NCBI RefSeq assembly: GCF_946902045.1 | Contig: NZ_OX336253.1 | Coordinates: forward strand, 1,426,001 to 1,490,000 | Reading direction: 5' to 3' | Source: Neisseria sp. Marseille-Q5346 | GTDB taxonomy: Bacteria; Pseudomonadota; Gammaproteobacteria; Burkholderiales; Neisseriaceae | DNA: 64,000 nucleotides | Part shown: positions 9,672 through 19,127 of the stretch, piece after piece | How positions within the stretch are numbered: the first letter of the stretch is position 1 | Layout of the letters: every line of letters starts with the position of its first letter | Made by a program: the position numbers and the translations under genes | The notes under the pieces: generated by a model | Told to the model about the DNA's origin: nothing | Database searches by the model: none | The model's input: the letters and a program-made list of their open reading frames with translations, nothing else

Positions 9672-10144
9672 TGTTATCCGCAGAATCCTTAAAACAAATT
9701 GATATTGAGTTGGCAAAATATCCTGCCGACCAACGCCGCTCCGCCATTATGGGCGCATTGCGTATTGCCCAAACCGAAAAAGGCTGGCTTGCTCCCGAGA
9801 CCATCGCTTTTGTCGCAGACTATATCGGCATCTCGCCTGCACAAGCCTACGAAGTCGCTACTTTCTACAATATGTACGACCTTGAGCCTGTCGGTAAATA
9901 TAAATTGACCGTTTGTACCAACCTGCCCTGCGCCCTGCGCGGCGGTATGGCTACCGGCGAATACCTCAAACAAAAACTCGGTATCGGCTACGGCGAAACC
10001 ACGCCCGACGGCAAATTTACCCTTGTCGAAGGCGAATGCATGGGTGCATGTGGTGACGCTCCGGTCATGCTGGTCAACAACCACAGCATGTGCAGCTTTA
10101 TGACCGAAGAAGCGATTGACAAGAAACTTGCCGAACTGAAATAA
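9671..10144 (+). CDS. nuoE: NADH-quinone oxidoreductase subunit E
   Basis: 157 residues of the 24-kDa thioredoxin-like subunit. The four cysteines for 2Fe-2S cluster N1a are visible: two in VCTNLPCALRGG and two in GECMGACGDAP. It sits beside NuoF in the NADH-oxidising module. A single uptake sequence follows the stop codon rather than an inverted pair, so transcription can continue into the next gene. Confidence 0.95.
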   Translation: MLSAESLKQIDIELAKYPADQRRSAIMGALRIAQTEKGWLAPETIAFVADYIGISPAQAYEVATFYNMYDLEPVGKYKLTVCTNLPCALRGGMATGEYLKQKLGIGYGETTPDGKFTLVEGECMGACGDAPVMLVNNHSMCSFMTEEAIDKKLAELK

Positions 10145-10184
10145 AAGGCCGTCTGAAACTTTTCGATAAGGAAGGCTTTAAATT

Positions 10185-10610
10185 ATGAGAAAAGTTATTT
10201 TAGCTATTTCATTATTTGTTGCTACAACCAATTATGCGTTTGCAGATTTTACAGATAGTGAAGCCAACGAAATTATTTCTCAATTTTATAAGCAGTATGT
10301 TTTTGGTAACGAAGAATTAGGTGTCGATGCGCAACGTTTCGGGACATCTCGCTTTTTGAAAAAATTAGAACGTGCTTATAGTGCTGAATATGATTGTGAA
10401 GATGCTCCTTGTTATGGCACTTGGGAACTACGGACAGAAGCGCAAGATGGTGACGGCACGAGTATTTTATCTAATATCCAGCCTATTATTAAAAATAAAG
10501 GTTGGTACCGTGTGAGTTATCGAGACATGGGGCACAAAGGCGTTACTGATGTAAAAGTTGTAGAAAAAAATGGCATTATCAAATTGGATGATTATAAGCG
10601 TGTACGCTAA
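10185..10610 (+). CDS. small secreted protein of unknown function, inserted between nuoE and nuoF
   Basis: 141 residues. An N-terminal signal peptide (MRKVILAISLFVATTNYAFA, cleavage after about residue 20) indicates export to the periplasm. The mature part is charged, with two cysteines in a CEDAPC pair that could form a disulphide, and no cofactor motif. I do not recognise the family; a lipocalin-like or DUF3828-like fold is only a guess. The DNA is clearly AT-richer than the nuo genes on either side, and codon choice (ATT, TTA, GAA, AAA) differs from theirs, suggesting acquisition. It has no own promoter or terminator that I can see, so it is probably co-transcribed with nuo. Confidence 0.75.
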   Translation: MRKVILAISLFVATTNYAFADFTDSEANEIISQFYKQYVFGNEELGVDAQRFGTSRFLKKLERAYSAEYDCEDAPCYGTWELRTEAQDGDGTSILSNIQPIIKNKGWYRVSYRDMGHKGVTDVKVVEKNGIIKLDDYKRVR

Positions 10611-10675
10611 ATAAATTTTCCGGTTACCTGAAAATAAAAAAGAAACCCTAAAAGTTAAGTTAGGCAAAACCAAAA

Positions 10676-11971
10676 ATGGCTATTTACCAATCAGGCGTGA
10701 TTTTTGACCAAGTGGATACCGCCAATCCCGATTGCTGGACATTGGACGAATACGTCAAACGCGGCGGTTACAGCGCGCTGCGTAGAATCCTGTCCGAAAA
10801 CATCTCGCAAACCGACGTGATTGACGAAGTCAAAACCTCCGGCTTGCGCGGGCGCGGCGGTGCGGGCTTTCCGACCGGCTTGAAATGGAGCTTTATGCCC
10901 CGTTCTTTCCCCGGCGAAAAATACGTCGTCTGCAACACCGACGAAGGCGAACCGGGTACGTTTAAAGACCGCGACATCATCATGTTCAACCCTCATGCCC
11001 TGATTGAAGGCATGATTATCGCTGGTTACGCGATGGGCGCGAAAGCGGGTTACAACTACATTCACGGCGAAATTTTCGAAGGTTATCAACGTTTTGAAGC
11101 TGCACTAGCCCAAGCGCGCGCCGCAGGTTTTTTGGGTAAAAATATTTTAGGTTCGGACTTCGAATTCGAACTCTTCGCCCACCACGGCTACGGCGCATAT
11201 ATTTGCGGCGAAGAAACCGCATTGCTCGAGTCGTTGGAAGGCAAAAAAGGCCAGCCGCGCTTTAAGCCGCCATTCCCTGCTTCGTTCGGCCTGTACGGCA
11301 AACCGACTACCATCAACAATACCGAAACGTTCTCCTCCATCCCCTTCATTATCCGCGACGGCGGACAGGTATTTGCCGATAAAGGTATTCCGAATGCAGG
11401 CGGTACCAAATTGTTCTGTATTTCCGGCCATGTCGAGCGTCCGGGCAACTATGAAGTGCCATTGGGTACGCCGTTTGCCGAAGTCCTGAAAATGGCGGGC
11501 GGTATGCGCGGCGGTAAAAAACTTAAAGCCGTTATTCCCGGCGGTTCGTCCGCGCCCGTGTTGCCTGCCGATATCATGATGCAGACCAATATGGACTATG
11601 ACTCGATTTCCAAAGCAGGCTCGATGTTGGGTTCCGGCGCGATTATCGTCATGGACGAAGACGTGTGCATGGTGAAAGCCCTTGAGCGCCTGAGCTACTT
11701 CTACTACGACGAGTCTTGCGGCCAATGTACGCCTTGCCGAGAAGGTACAGGCTGGCTCTACCGCATCGTCCACCGCATCGTAGAAGGTAAAGGCCGCATG
11801 GAAGACTTGGATCTGCTGGATTCTGTCGGTAATCAAATGGCAGGCCGCACTATCTGCGCCCTTGCCGATGCCGCCGTCTTCCCAGTCCGCAGCTTTACTA
11901 AGCATTTCCGTGATGAGTTTGTGCATTACATCGAACACGGCGGACCGATGAAACCGAATAAGTGGTGCTAA
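10676..11971 (+). CDS. nuoF: NADH-quinone oxidoreductase subunit F
   Basis: 431 residues of the 51-kDa subunit. The N-terminal [13 protein letters not shown] loop binds FMN, and a [18 protein letters not shown] segment belongs to the NADH/FMN fold. The C-terminal [13 protein letters not shown] motif plus a later cysteine (TICALAD) bind 4Fe-4S cluster N3. This is the NADH dehydrogenase site of complex I. It lies 65 bases after the inserted secreted-protein gene, with a weak ribosome binding site. Confidence 0.95.
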   Translation: MAIYQSGVIFDQVDTANPDCWTLDEYVKRGGYSALRRILSENISQTDVIDEVKTSGLRGRGGAGFPTGLKWSFMPRSFPGEKYVVCNTDEGEPGTFKDRDIIMFNPHALIEGMIIAGYAMGAKAGYNYIHGEIFEGYQRFEAALAQARAAGFLGKNILGSDFEFELFAHHGYGAYICGEETALLESLEGKKGQPRFKPPFPASFGLYGKPTTINNTETFSSIPFIIRDGGQVFADKGIPNAGGTKLFCISGHVERPGNYEVPLGTPFAEVLKMAGGMRGGKKLKAVIPGGSSAPVLPADIMMQTNMDYDSISKAGSMLGSGAIIVMDEDVCMVKALERLSYFYYDESCGQCTPCREGTGWLYRIVHRIVEGKGRMEDLDLLDSVGNQMAGRTICALADAAVFPVRSFTKHFRDEFVHYIEHGGPMKPNKWC

Positions 11972-12029
11972 GTTTTCAGACGGCCTCTAAAAGAATTATT
12001 TATTAAATACCCGTAACTAGGAACGAACC

Positions 12030-14291
12030 ATGTTACAAATCGAAATCGACGGCAAACAGGTATCTGTGGAGCAGGGCGCGACGGTAATTGAAGCCGCGCA
12101 CAAGCTCGGTACTTATATCCCGCATTTCTGTTACCACAAAAAACTTTCCATCGCCGCCAACTGCCGTATGTGTTTGGTGGATGTGGAAAAAGCCCCCAAA
12201 CCCCTGCCCGCCTGTGCCACGCCGGTTACAGACGGCATGATTGTGCGTACGCATTCGGCAAAAGCCCGAGAGGCGCAAGAAGGCGTGATGGAGTTCCTGC
12301 TCATCAACCATCCGCTTGATTGTCCGACCTGCGACCAAGGCGGCGAATGCCAGTTGCAGGATTTGGCGATGGGCTACGGCAAAACCACCAGCCGTTATAC
12401 CGAAGAAAAACGTTCCGTCGTCGGCAAAGACATGGGTCCTTTGGTTTCCGCCGAGGAAATGAGCCGTTGTATCCACTGTACCCGTTGCGTTCGTTTCACT
12501 GAAGAAATCGCCGGCGTGCAAGAAATCGCCATGGCCAACCGCGGCGAACATTCCGAGATCATGCCTTTTATCGGTAAAGCAGTGGAAACCGAATTGTCAG
12601 GCAACGTCATCGATTTGTGTCCTGTCGGCGCATTGACCAGCAAACCGTTCCGCTTCAACGCGCGTACTTGGGAGCTAAACCGCCGTAAATCCGTTTCTGC
12701 CCATGATGCTTTGGGTAGCAACCTGATTGTACAAACCAAAGACCATACCGTCCGCCGCGTGTTGCCGTTGGAAAACGAAGCCATCAACGAATGCTGGCTG
12801 TCCGACCGCGACCGTTTCGCCTACGAAGGCCTGTATCACGAAAGCCGTCTGAAAAACCCGAAAATCAAACAGGGTGGCGAGTGGATGGACGTGGATTGGA
12901 AAACCGCGTTGGAATATGTCCGCAGCGCGATTGAATGTATCGCCAAAGACGGCAACCAAAACCAAGTCGGTGTTTGGGCCAACCCGATGAATACGGTTGA
13001 AGAGCTGTATCTGGCCAAAAAACTCGCCGACGGCTTGGGTGTTAAAAACTTTGCCACCCGTTTGTGCCAACAAGACAAACGTCTTTCAGACGGCCTTAAG
13101 GGTGCGCAATGGTTGGGACAAAGCATTGAATCTTTGGCTGACAACGATGCCGTATTGGTAGTCGGCGCGAATTTGCGCAAAGAACAGCCGCTCCTGACCG
13201 CCCGCCTGCGCCGCGCCGCCAAAGACCGTATGGCCTTGAGCGTATTGGCCAGCAGTAAAGAAGAATTGTTTATGCCGCTTCTGTCTCAAGAAGCCGTACA
13301 TCCCGACGAGTGGGCAGGCCGTCTGAAAAACCTGTCTGCCAATGCGGAACACGCCGTTACCGCCAGCCTGAAAAACGCTGAAAAAGCAGCGGTGATTTTG
13401 GGCGCGGAAGTGCAAAACCATCCTGATTACGCCGCGATTTACGCCGCCGCGCAAGAGCTGGCAGACGCGACCGGTGCAGTGTTGGGCATTTTGCCGCAAG
13501 CCGCCAACAGCGTTGGTGCGGATGTCTTGAATGTAAACTCCGGCGAGAGCGTTGTCGAAATGGTAAACGCGCCGAAACAGGCAGTCTTGCTGCTCAACGT
13601 CGAGCCTGAAATCGATACGGCGGACGGCGCAAAAGCCGTGGCCGCGTTGAAACAGGCGAAAAGCGTGATGGCGTTTACACCGTTTGTCAGCGAAACGCTG
13701 CTGGACGTGTGCGACGTATTGTTGCCGATTGCGCCGTTTACCGAAACATCAGGCAGCTTCATCAATATGGAAGGCCGTCTGCAATCTTTCCACGGCGTGG
13801 TACAAGGCTTCGGTGATTCGCGTCCGATGTGGAAAGTGTTGCGCGTATTGGGCAACCTGTTTGACCTGAAAGGTTTTGAATACCACGATACCGCTGCGAT
13901 TCTGAAAGATGCGCTGGATGCAGAAAGTCTGCCGTCCAAACTGGACAACCGCAGCACATGGACAGGGGAGGGCGTTCAGACGGCCTCAGACCGTCTCGTC
14001 CGTGTCGGCGGCGTCGGTATTTATCACACTGATTCTATCGTACGCCGTTCCGCACCGTTGCAAGAAACCAGCCATGCCGCCGTGCCTGCCGCGCGTGTAA
14101 ATCCAAACACATTGGCACGCTTGAGCCTGCAAGACGGACAAACTGCTATCGCCAAACAAAACGGCGCAAGTGTATCGGTTGCAGTCAAAGCCGATGCCGG
14201 TTTGCCTGAAAACGTGGTGCATCTGCCGCTGCATACCGAAAATGCCGCGCTGGGTGCGTTGATGGACACTATTGAACTGGCGGGAGCTTGA
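12030..14291 (+). CDS. nuoG: NADH-quinone oxidoreductase subunit G
   Basis: 753 residues. The N-terminal ferredoxin domain ([15 protein letters not shown], then CATP) binds a 2Fe-2S cluster; the [19 protein letters not shown] segment provides the His/Cys-ligated N5 site; [12 protein letters not shown] and [14 protein letters not shown] bind a further 4Fe-4S cluster. The C-terminal half is a molybdopterin-oxidoreductase-like domain without a catalytic role in complex I. At least three uptake sequences lie inside the gene and encode R-L-S-D-G-L, G-R-L-K-N and V-Q-T-A-S. The start follows AGGAACGAACC. Confidence 0.95.
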   Translation: MLQIEIDGKQVSVEQGATVIEAAHKLGTYIPHFCYHKKLSIAANCRMCLVDVEKAPKPLPACATPVTDGMIVRTHSAKAREAQEGVMEFLLINHPLDCPTCDQGGECQLQDLAMGYGKTTSRYTEEKRSVVGKDMGPLVSAEEMSRCIHCTRCVRFTEEIAGVQEIAMANRGEHSEIMPFIGKAVETELSGNVIDLCPVGALTSKPFRFNARTWELNRRKSVSAHDALGSNLIVQTKDHTVRRVLPLENEAINECWLSDRDRFAYEGLYHESRLKNPKIKQGGEWMDVDWKTALEYVRSAIECIAKDGNQNQVGVWANPMNTVEELYLAKKLADGLGVKNFATRLCQQDKRLSDGLKGAQWLGQSIESLADNDAVLVVGANLRKEQPLLTARLRRAAKDRMALSVLASSKEELFMPLLSQEAVHPDEWAGRLKNLSANAEHAVTASLKNAEKAAVILGAEVQNHPDYAAIYAAAQELADATGAVLGILPQAANSVGADVLNVNSGESVVEMVNAPKQAVLLLNVEPEIDTADGAKAVAALKQAKSVMAFTPFVSETLLDVCDVLLPIAPFTETSGSFINMEGRLQSFHGVVQGFGDSRPMWKVLRVLGNLFDLKGFEYHDTAAILKDALDAESLPSKLDNRSTWTGEGVQTASDRLVRVGGVGIYHTDSIVRRSAPLQETSHAAVPAARVNPNTLARLSLQDGQTAIAKQNGASVSVAVKADAGLPENVVHLPLHTENAALGALMDTIELAGA

Positions 14292-14293
14292 TC

Positions 14294-15370
14294 ATGCAAG
14301 AATGGTTCCAAAACCTCTTTGCCGCAACGCTCGGTCTGGGCGATTTGGGTATCACCGTAGGCTTGGTGGTATCCGTCATCGTCAAAATCGTGATTATCCT
14401 GATTCCGCTGATTCTGACCGTTGCCTACCTGACGTATTTCGAACGTAAAGTCATTGGATTTATGCAGCTTCGTGTCGGCCCGAACGTAACCGGCCCGTGG
14501 GGTCTGATCCAGCCGTTTGCCGACGTGTTCAAACTCTTGTTTAAAGAGGTAACCCGTCCGAAGCTGTCAAACAAAGCCCTGTTCTACATCGGCCCGATTA
14601 TGTCACTCGCCCCATCTTTCGCGGCGTGGGCAGTGATTCCGTTCAACGAAGAATGGGTGCTGACCAACATCAATATCGGCCTTTTGTACATCCTGATGAT
14701 TACCTCGCTGTCGGTTTACGGCGTGATCATCGCAGGCTGGGCTTCCAATTCCAAATATTCGTTCTTGGGCGCAATGCGTGCTTCCGCGCAAAGCATTTCC
14801 TACGAGATTGCCATGAGTGCCGCGCTGGTGTGCGTTGTGATGGTATCGGGCAGCATGAACTTCTCCGACATCGTTGCCGCACAAGCCAAAGGTATTGCCG
14901 GCGGTTCGGTATTCTCTTGGAACTGGTTGCCGCTCTTCCCCATCTTCATCGTCTATCTGATTTCCGCCGTTGCCGAAACCAACCGCGCGCCGTTTGACGT
15001 GGCAGAGGGTGAATCTGAAATCGTTGCCGGTCACCACGTTGAATACTCCGGCTTCGCATTCGCGCTGTTCTTCCTTGCTGAATACATTTTCATGATTCTG
15101 ATTGCCGCGCTGACATCGCTGATGTTTCTCGGCGGCTGGCTGTCTCCGTTCCCTCAAAGCTGGGGCTTTATCGGTACGCCTTCCGCATTCTGGATGTTCG
15201 TGAAAATGGCGGCGGTGCTGTACTGGTATCTGTGGATCCGTGCAACTTTCCCACGCTACCGTTACGACCAAATCATGCGTTTGGGCTGGAAAGTGCTGAT
15301 TCCGATCGGCTTCGCCTACATCGTGATTTTGGGCGTGTGGATGATTTCACCGCTGAATTTGTGGAAATAA
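14294..15370 (+). CDS. nuoH: NADH-quinone oxidoreductase subunit H
   Basis: 358 residues, about eight membrane helices, ND1 family. Family marks: [18 protein letters not shown] near the N-terminus, SISYEIAM, and the [20 protein letters not shown] loop that closes the quinone channel. I use the ATG two codons inside the longest frame because GGGAG lies eight bases upstream; the longer version would start with TTG. It begins two bases after the nuoG stop. Confidence 0.95.
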   Translation: MQEWFQNLFAATLGLGDLGITVGLVVSVIVKIVIILIPLILTVAYLTYFERKVIGFMQLRVGPNVTGPWGLIQPFADVFKLLFKEVTRPKLSNKALFYIGPIMSLAPSFAAWAVIPFNEEWVLTNINIGLLYILMITSLSVYGVIIAGWASNSKYSFLGAMRASAQSISYEIAMSAALVCVVMVSGSMNFSDIVAAQAKGIAGGSVFSWNWLPLFPIFIVYLISAVAETNRAPFDVAEGESEIVAGHHVEYSGFAFALFFLAEYIFMILIAALTSLMFLGGWLSPFPQSWGFIGTPSAFWMFVKMAAVLYWYLWIRATFPRYRYDQIMRLGWKVLIPIGFAYIVILGVWMISPLNLWK

Positions 15371-15372
15371 GT

Positions 15373-15400
15373 TTCAGACGGCATCTTGAGGCCGTCTGAA
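15373..15400 (+). repeat. inverted DUS pair between nuoH and nuoI
   Basis: TTCAGACGGC and GCCGTCTGAA are separated by eight bases. It could pause or partly terminate transcription inside the operon, but there is no T-run, so read-through is expected. Confidence 0.6.
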
Positions 15401-15450
15401 CAAAGCGATTTTGAATACCTAACGAAATCCCTGTTTTGAGGGAACATAAT

Positions 15451-15930
15451 ATGGCTAACTTAGTAAAAACCTTTCTGCTTGGCGAATTGGTAAAAGGCTT
15501 GGGCGTAACGCTCAAAAACTTTTTTGCCCGCAAAGACACAATTTATTTCCCCGAAGAGAAAACGCCGCAATCCGTGCGTTTCCGCGGCTTGCACGCGCAA
15601 CGCCGTTATCCGAACGGCGAAGAGCGCTGTATTGCGTGCAAATTGTGTGAGGCGGTGTGTCCGGCAATGGCGATTAACATCGAATCGGAAGAACGCGAAG
15701 ACGGCACGCGCCGCACCAAGCGTTACGACATCGACCTGACCAAGTGCATCTTCTGCGGTTTCTGCGAAGAGGCCTGCCCGACCGATGCGATTGTAGAAAC
15801 CCATATTTTTGAATACCACGGCGAGAAAAAAGGCGACTTGCACATGACCAAACCGATTCTTTTGGCCATTGGCGACAAATACGAACCCGAAATCGCCAAA
15901 CGCAAAGCCGCTGACGCGCCGTATCGTTAA
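15451..15930 (+). CDS. nuoI: NADH-quinone oxidoreductase subunit I
   Basis: 159 residues with two ferredoxin-type cysteine motifs, [12 protein letters not shown] and [12 protein letters not shown], binding 4Fe-4S clusters N6a and N6b that lead to N2 in NuoB. The ATG ([10 protein letters not shown]) is chosen over an in-frame start five codons upstream because GAGGGAAC precedes it and it fits the family length. Confidence 0.95.
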   Translation: MANLVKTFLLGELVKGLGVTLKNFFARKDTIYFPEEKTPQSVRFRGLHAQRRYPNGEERCIACKLCEAVCPAMAINIESEEREDGTRRTKRYDIDLTKCIFCGFCEEACPTDAIVETHIFEYHGEKKGDLHMTKPILLAIGDKYEPEIAKRKAADAPYR

Positions 15931-15941
15931 GGAGCAGACGA

Positions 15942-16613
15942 ATGACTTTTTCCGCGATTCTGTTCTATATCCTTGCCGCCATCGTTTTGTACGGTGCGGT
16001 TCGTACCGTTACTGCTAAAAACCCCGTGCATGCCGCTTTGCATCTGGTGCTGACCTTCTGCGTAAGCGCGATGATTTGGATGCTGATGCAGGCCGAATTC
16101 TTGGGTGTGACGCTGGTGGTGGTTTACGTCGGCGCCGTGATGGTGTTGTTCCTGTTCGTCGTGATGATGCTGAATATCGACATCGAAGCCATGCGCGCCG
16201 GTTTCTGGCGTCATGCGCCTGTTGCCGGTGTGGTCGGCACATTGTTGGCGGTTGCCCTGATCCTGATTTTGGTCAATCCGAAAACCGACTTGGCCGCATT
16301 TGGTCTGATGAAAGACATTCCCGCCGATTACAACAATATCCGCGATTTGGGCAGCCGTATTTATACCGACTACCTGTTGCCGTTTGAGTTGGCGGCGGTA
16401 TTGCTGCTGTTGGGTATGGTAGCCGCGATTGCGCTGGTTCACCGCAAAACTTTCAATCCGAAACGTATGGACCCTGCAGACCAAGTTAAAGTACGCGCCG
16501 ACCAAGGCCGTATGCGTCTGGTGAAAATGGAAGCGGTCAAACCGCAAGTCGAATCTGCCGAAGAAAGCGAAGTTTCAGACGGCCTCAAGCCGGAAGGGGA
16601 GGGCAAAGCATGA
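15942..16613 (+). CDS. nuoJ: NADH-quinone oxidoreductase subunit J
   Basis: 223 residues, five membrane helices, ND6 family. The segment [23 protein letters not shown] contains the conserved pi-bulge helix. The C-terminal tail after about residue 180 is hydrophilic, and its [12 protein letters not shown] end is partly encoded by an in-gene uptake sequence, an apparent lineage-specific extension. It overlaps nuoK by four bases (ATGA). Confidence 0.95.
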   Translation: MTFSAILFYILAAIVLYGAVRTVTAKNPVHAALHLVLTFCVSAMIWMLMQAEFLGVTLVVVYVGAVMVLFLFVVMMLNIDIEAMRAGFWRHAPVAGVVGTLLAVALILILVNPKTDLAAFGLMKDIPADYNNIRDLGSRIYTDYLLPFELAAVLLLLGMVAAIALVHRKTFNPKRMDPADQVKVRADQGRMRLVKMEAVKPQVESAEESEVSDGLKPEGEGKA

Positions 16614-16915
16614 TTACCTTGACGCATTATTTGGTATTGGGTGCGCTCCTGTTCGGTATCAGCGCAATGGGTATCTTTATGAACCGCAAAAACGTGCTGG
16701 TATTGCTGATGTCTATCGAGCTGATGCTCTTGGCGGTGAACTTCAACTTTATCGCTTTCTCCCAATATTTGGGCGATACTGCCGGACAGATTTTCGTATT
16801 CTTCGTACTGACCGTTGCCGCTGCCGAATCCGCCATCGGTTTGGCGATTATGGTATTGGTGTACCGTAACAGAAAAACAATCAACGTTGCCGATTTGGAT
16901 GAGTTGAAAGGGTAA
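16610..16915 (+). CDS. nuoK: NADH-quinone oxidoreductase subunit K
   Basis: 101 residues, three membrane helices, ND4L family. The two buried glutamates of the proton path are present in [14 protein letters not shown] and [13 protein letters not shown]. Its start lies within the end of nuoJ, with the upstream GGGGAGGG as a strong ribosome binding site. Confidence 0.95.
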   Translation: MITLTHYLVLGALLFGISAMGIFMNRKNVLVLLMSIELMLLAVNFNFIAFSQYLGDTAGQIFVFFVLTVAAAESAIGLAIMVLVYRNRKTINVADLDELKG

Positions 16916-16917
16916 TC

Positions 16918-18942
16918 ATGAACGACATGACTTTATATTTGGTAATTGCCCTTGTGCCTTTGGCAGGCTCGCTGATTGCGGGTTTGTTCGGTAACAAAAT
17001 CGGACGTGCCGGTGCGCATACGGTTACGATACTCGGTGTGGCGGTGTCTGCCGTGCTGTCAGCTTATGTGCTGTGGGGATTCCTCAATGGCAGCCGTACC
17101 AAGTTTGACGAGAACGTTTATACCTGGTTGACAATGGGTGGCTTGGATTTCTCCGTCGGCTTCTTGGTCGATACGATGACGGCGATGATGATGGTCGTAG
17201 TAACCGGCGTGTCGTTGATGGTACATATCTACACCATCGGCTATATGCACGATGAAAAAGTCGGCTACCAACGCTTCTTCAGCTATATTTCTTTGTTTAC
17301 TTTCAGCATGTTGATGCTGATTATGAGCAACAACTTCATCCAGCTCTTCTTCGGCTGGGAGGCTGTGGGCTTGGTGTCGTATCTCTTGATCGGTTTCTAT
17401 TTCAAACGTCCAAGCGCAACATTTGCCAACCTGAAAGCCTTTTTGATTAACCGTGTCGGCGACTTCGGCTTTTTGCTCGGTATCGGCTTGGTGCTTGCCT
17501 ATTTCGGCGGTAGCCTGCGTTATCAGGACGTATTCGCCTATCTGCCCAACGTACAAAATTCCACCATCCAGCTTTTCCCCGGCGTGGAATGGTCGTTGAT
17601 TACCGTAACCTGCCTGCTCCTGTTTGTGGGCGCGATGGGTAAATCGGCGCAATTCCCGCTGCACGTCTGGCTGCCTGATTCGATGGAAGGCCCGACACCG
17701 ATTTCTGCATTGATTCACGCCGCAACCATGGTTACCGCCGGTCTGTTCATGGTATCGCGTATGTCGCCGATTTATGAGATGAGCAGCACTGCGCTGTCAG
17801 TAATCATGGTGATTGGTGCGATTACCGCCCTGTTTATGGGCTTCTTAGGCGTGATTCAAAACGACATCAAACGTGTGGTTGCGTATTCCACCCTGTCGCA
17901 ACTGGGCTATATGACTGTGGCTCTGGGTGCGTCTGCCTATTCCGTGGCGATGTTCCATGTGATGACCCACGCTTTCTTTAAAGCCTTGTTGTTCTTGGCC
18001 GCAGGTAGCGCGATTATCGGTATGCACCACGACCAAGACATGCGCCACATGGGCAACCTGAAAAAATACATGCCGATTACTTGGCTGACCATGCTGATCG
18101 GTAACTTGTCGCTGATCGGTACGCCGTTCTTCTCCGGCTTCTATTCCAAAGATTCGATTATCGAAGCGGCGAAATACAGCACCCTGCCGGGCAGTGGCTT
18201 TGCCTATTTTGCCGTCCTCGCCAGCGTGTTTGTTACCGCGTTTTACGCATTCCGCCAATACTTTATGGTGTTCCACGGCGAAGAGAAATGGCGCAGCCTG
18301 CCTGAACATCATGATAATCATCATGGCGAAGAGCATCACGGCTTGGGCAAAAACGACAATCCGCACGAAAGCCCGCTGGTCGTTACCCTGCCTTTGATTT
18401 TGCTTGCCATTCCGTCCGTCATCATCGGCTATGTTGCCATCGAGCCTATGCTTTACGGCGATTTTTTCAAAGACGTGATTTTCGTTAATACCGATGCGCA
18501 TCCGACCATGCACATCATGAAGGAAGAGTTCCACGGCGCATTGGCAATGGTGTCGCACAGCCTGCATTCGCCTGTACTTTACCTTGCTATCGCAGGCGTG
18601 TTGAGCGCATGGCTCTTGTACGTCAAACTGCCGCACCTGCCTGCGAGAATTGCACAGGCGTTCCGTCCGGTTTACGTTTTGTTTGAAAACAAATACTACC
18701 TCGACGCCCTGTATTTCAACGTTTTCGCCAAAGGCACGCGCGCATTGGGTACCTTCTTCTGGAAAGTCGGCGATACTGCCATTATCGACAACGGTATTGT
18801 CAACGGCTCTGCCAAACTGGTCGGCACGATTGCCGCGCAAGTGCGTAAAGCCCAAACCGGCTTTATCTACACCTATGCCGCCGCTATGGTATTCGGCGTA
18901 TTGGTACTGCTCGGCATGACCTTCTGGGGATTGTTCCGATAA
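16918..18942 (+). CDS. nuoL: NADH-quinone oxidoreductase subunit L
   Basis: 674 residues, the ND5-type antiporter-like subunit with the long lateral helix at its C-terminus. WEAVGLVSYLLIGFYF holds the key glutamate of the proton channel, and the LHVWLPDSMEGPTPISALIHAATMV signature follows. A histidine-rich loop (HHDNHHGEEHHGLG, about residues 461-475) lies between helices near the C-terminal third. This is the last nuo gene before the ATPase/PIN insertion. Confidence 0.95.
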   Translation: MNDMTLYLVIALVPLAGSLIAGLFGNKIGRAGAHTVTILGVAVSAVLSAYVLWGFLNGSRTKFDENVYTWLTMGGLDFSVGFLVDTMTAMMMVVVTGVSLMVHIYTIGYMHDEKVGYQRFFSYISLFTFSMLMLIMSNNFIQLFFGWEAVGLVSYLLIGFYFKRPSATFANLKAFLINRVGDFGFLLGIGLVLAYFGGSLRYQDVFAYLPNVQNSTIQLFPGVEWSLITVTCLLLFVGAMGKSAQFPLHVWLPDSMEGPTPISALIHAATMVTAGLFMVSRMSPIYEMSSTALSVIMVIGAITALFMGFLGVIQNDIKRVVAYSTLSQLGYMTVALGASAYSVAMFHVMTHAFFKALLFLAAGSAIIGMHHDQDMRHMGNLKKYMPITWLTMLIGNLSLIGTPFFSGFYSKDSIIEAAKYSTLPGSGFAYFAVLASVFVTAFYAFRQYFMVFHGEEKWRSLPEHHDNHHGEEHHGLGKNDNPHESPLVVTLPLILLAIPSVIIGYVAIEPMLYGDFFKDVIFVNTDAHPTMHIMKEEFHGALAMVSHSLHSPVLYLAIAGVLSAWLLYVKLPHLPARIAQAFRPVYVLFENKYYLDALYFNVFAKGTRALGTFFWKVGDTAIIDNGIVNGSAKLVGTIAAQVRKAQTGFIYTYAAAMVFGVLVLLGMTFWGLFR

Positions 18943-18952
18943 AAGCGGGATT

Positions 18953-19120
18953 TCAGACGGCCTGTTCATCGCTGGTGTAGAGGTCGTCTGAAAAAGGAAA
19001 CTTGAGAAAGAGGGCAGTGTTTGAGGTCATCTGAAAAGAAGGTTTCAGGCGGCAATAGATTAGAGTTTCAGACTGCATCTGACATTTCAGATAATCAGGC
19101 TGTCTGAAAAATAGAAGGGC
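18953..19120. repeat. cluster of decayed DNA uptake sequences
   Basis: One intact inverted DUS (TTTCAGACGGCCTG, about 18951) is followed by AGGTCGTCTGAA (18980), AGGTCATCTGAA (19023), TTTCAGGCGGC (19043), TTTCAGACTGC (19065) and AGGCTGTCTGAA (19098). Five of six carry one or two changes in the core. AGGTCGTCTGAA is the form described as the mucosa-group dialect. The cluster fills the gap between nuoL and the ATPase gene. Confidence 0.7.
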
Positions 19121-19127
19121 AGATAAT

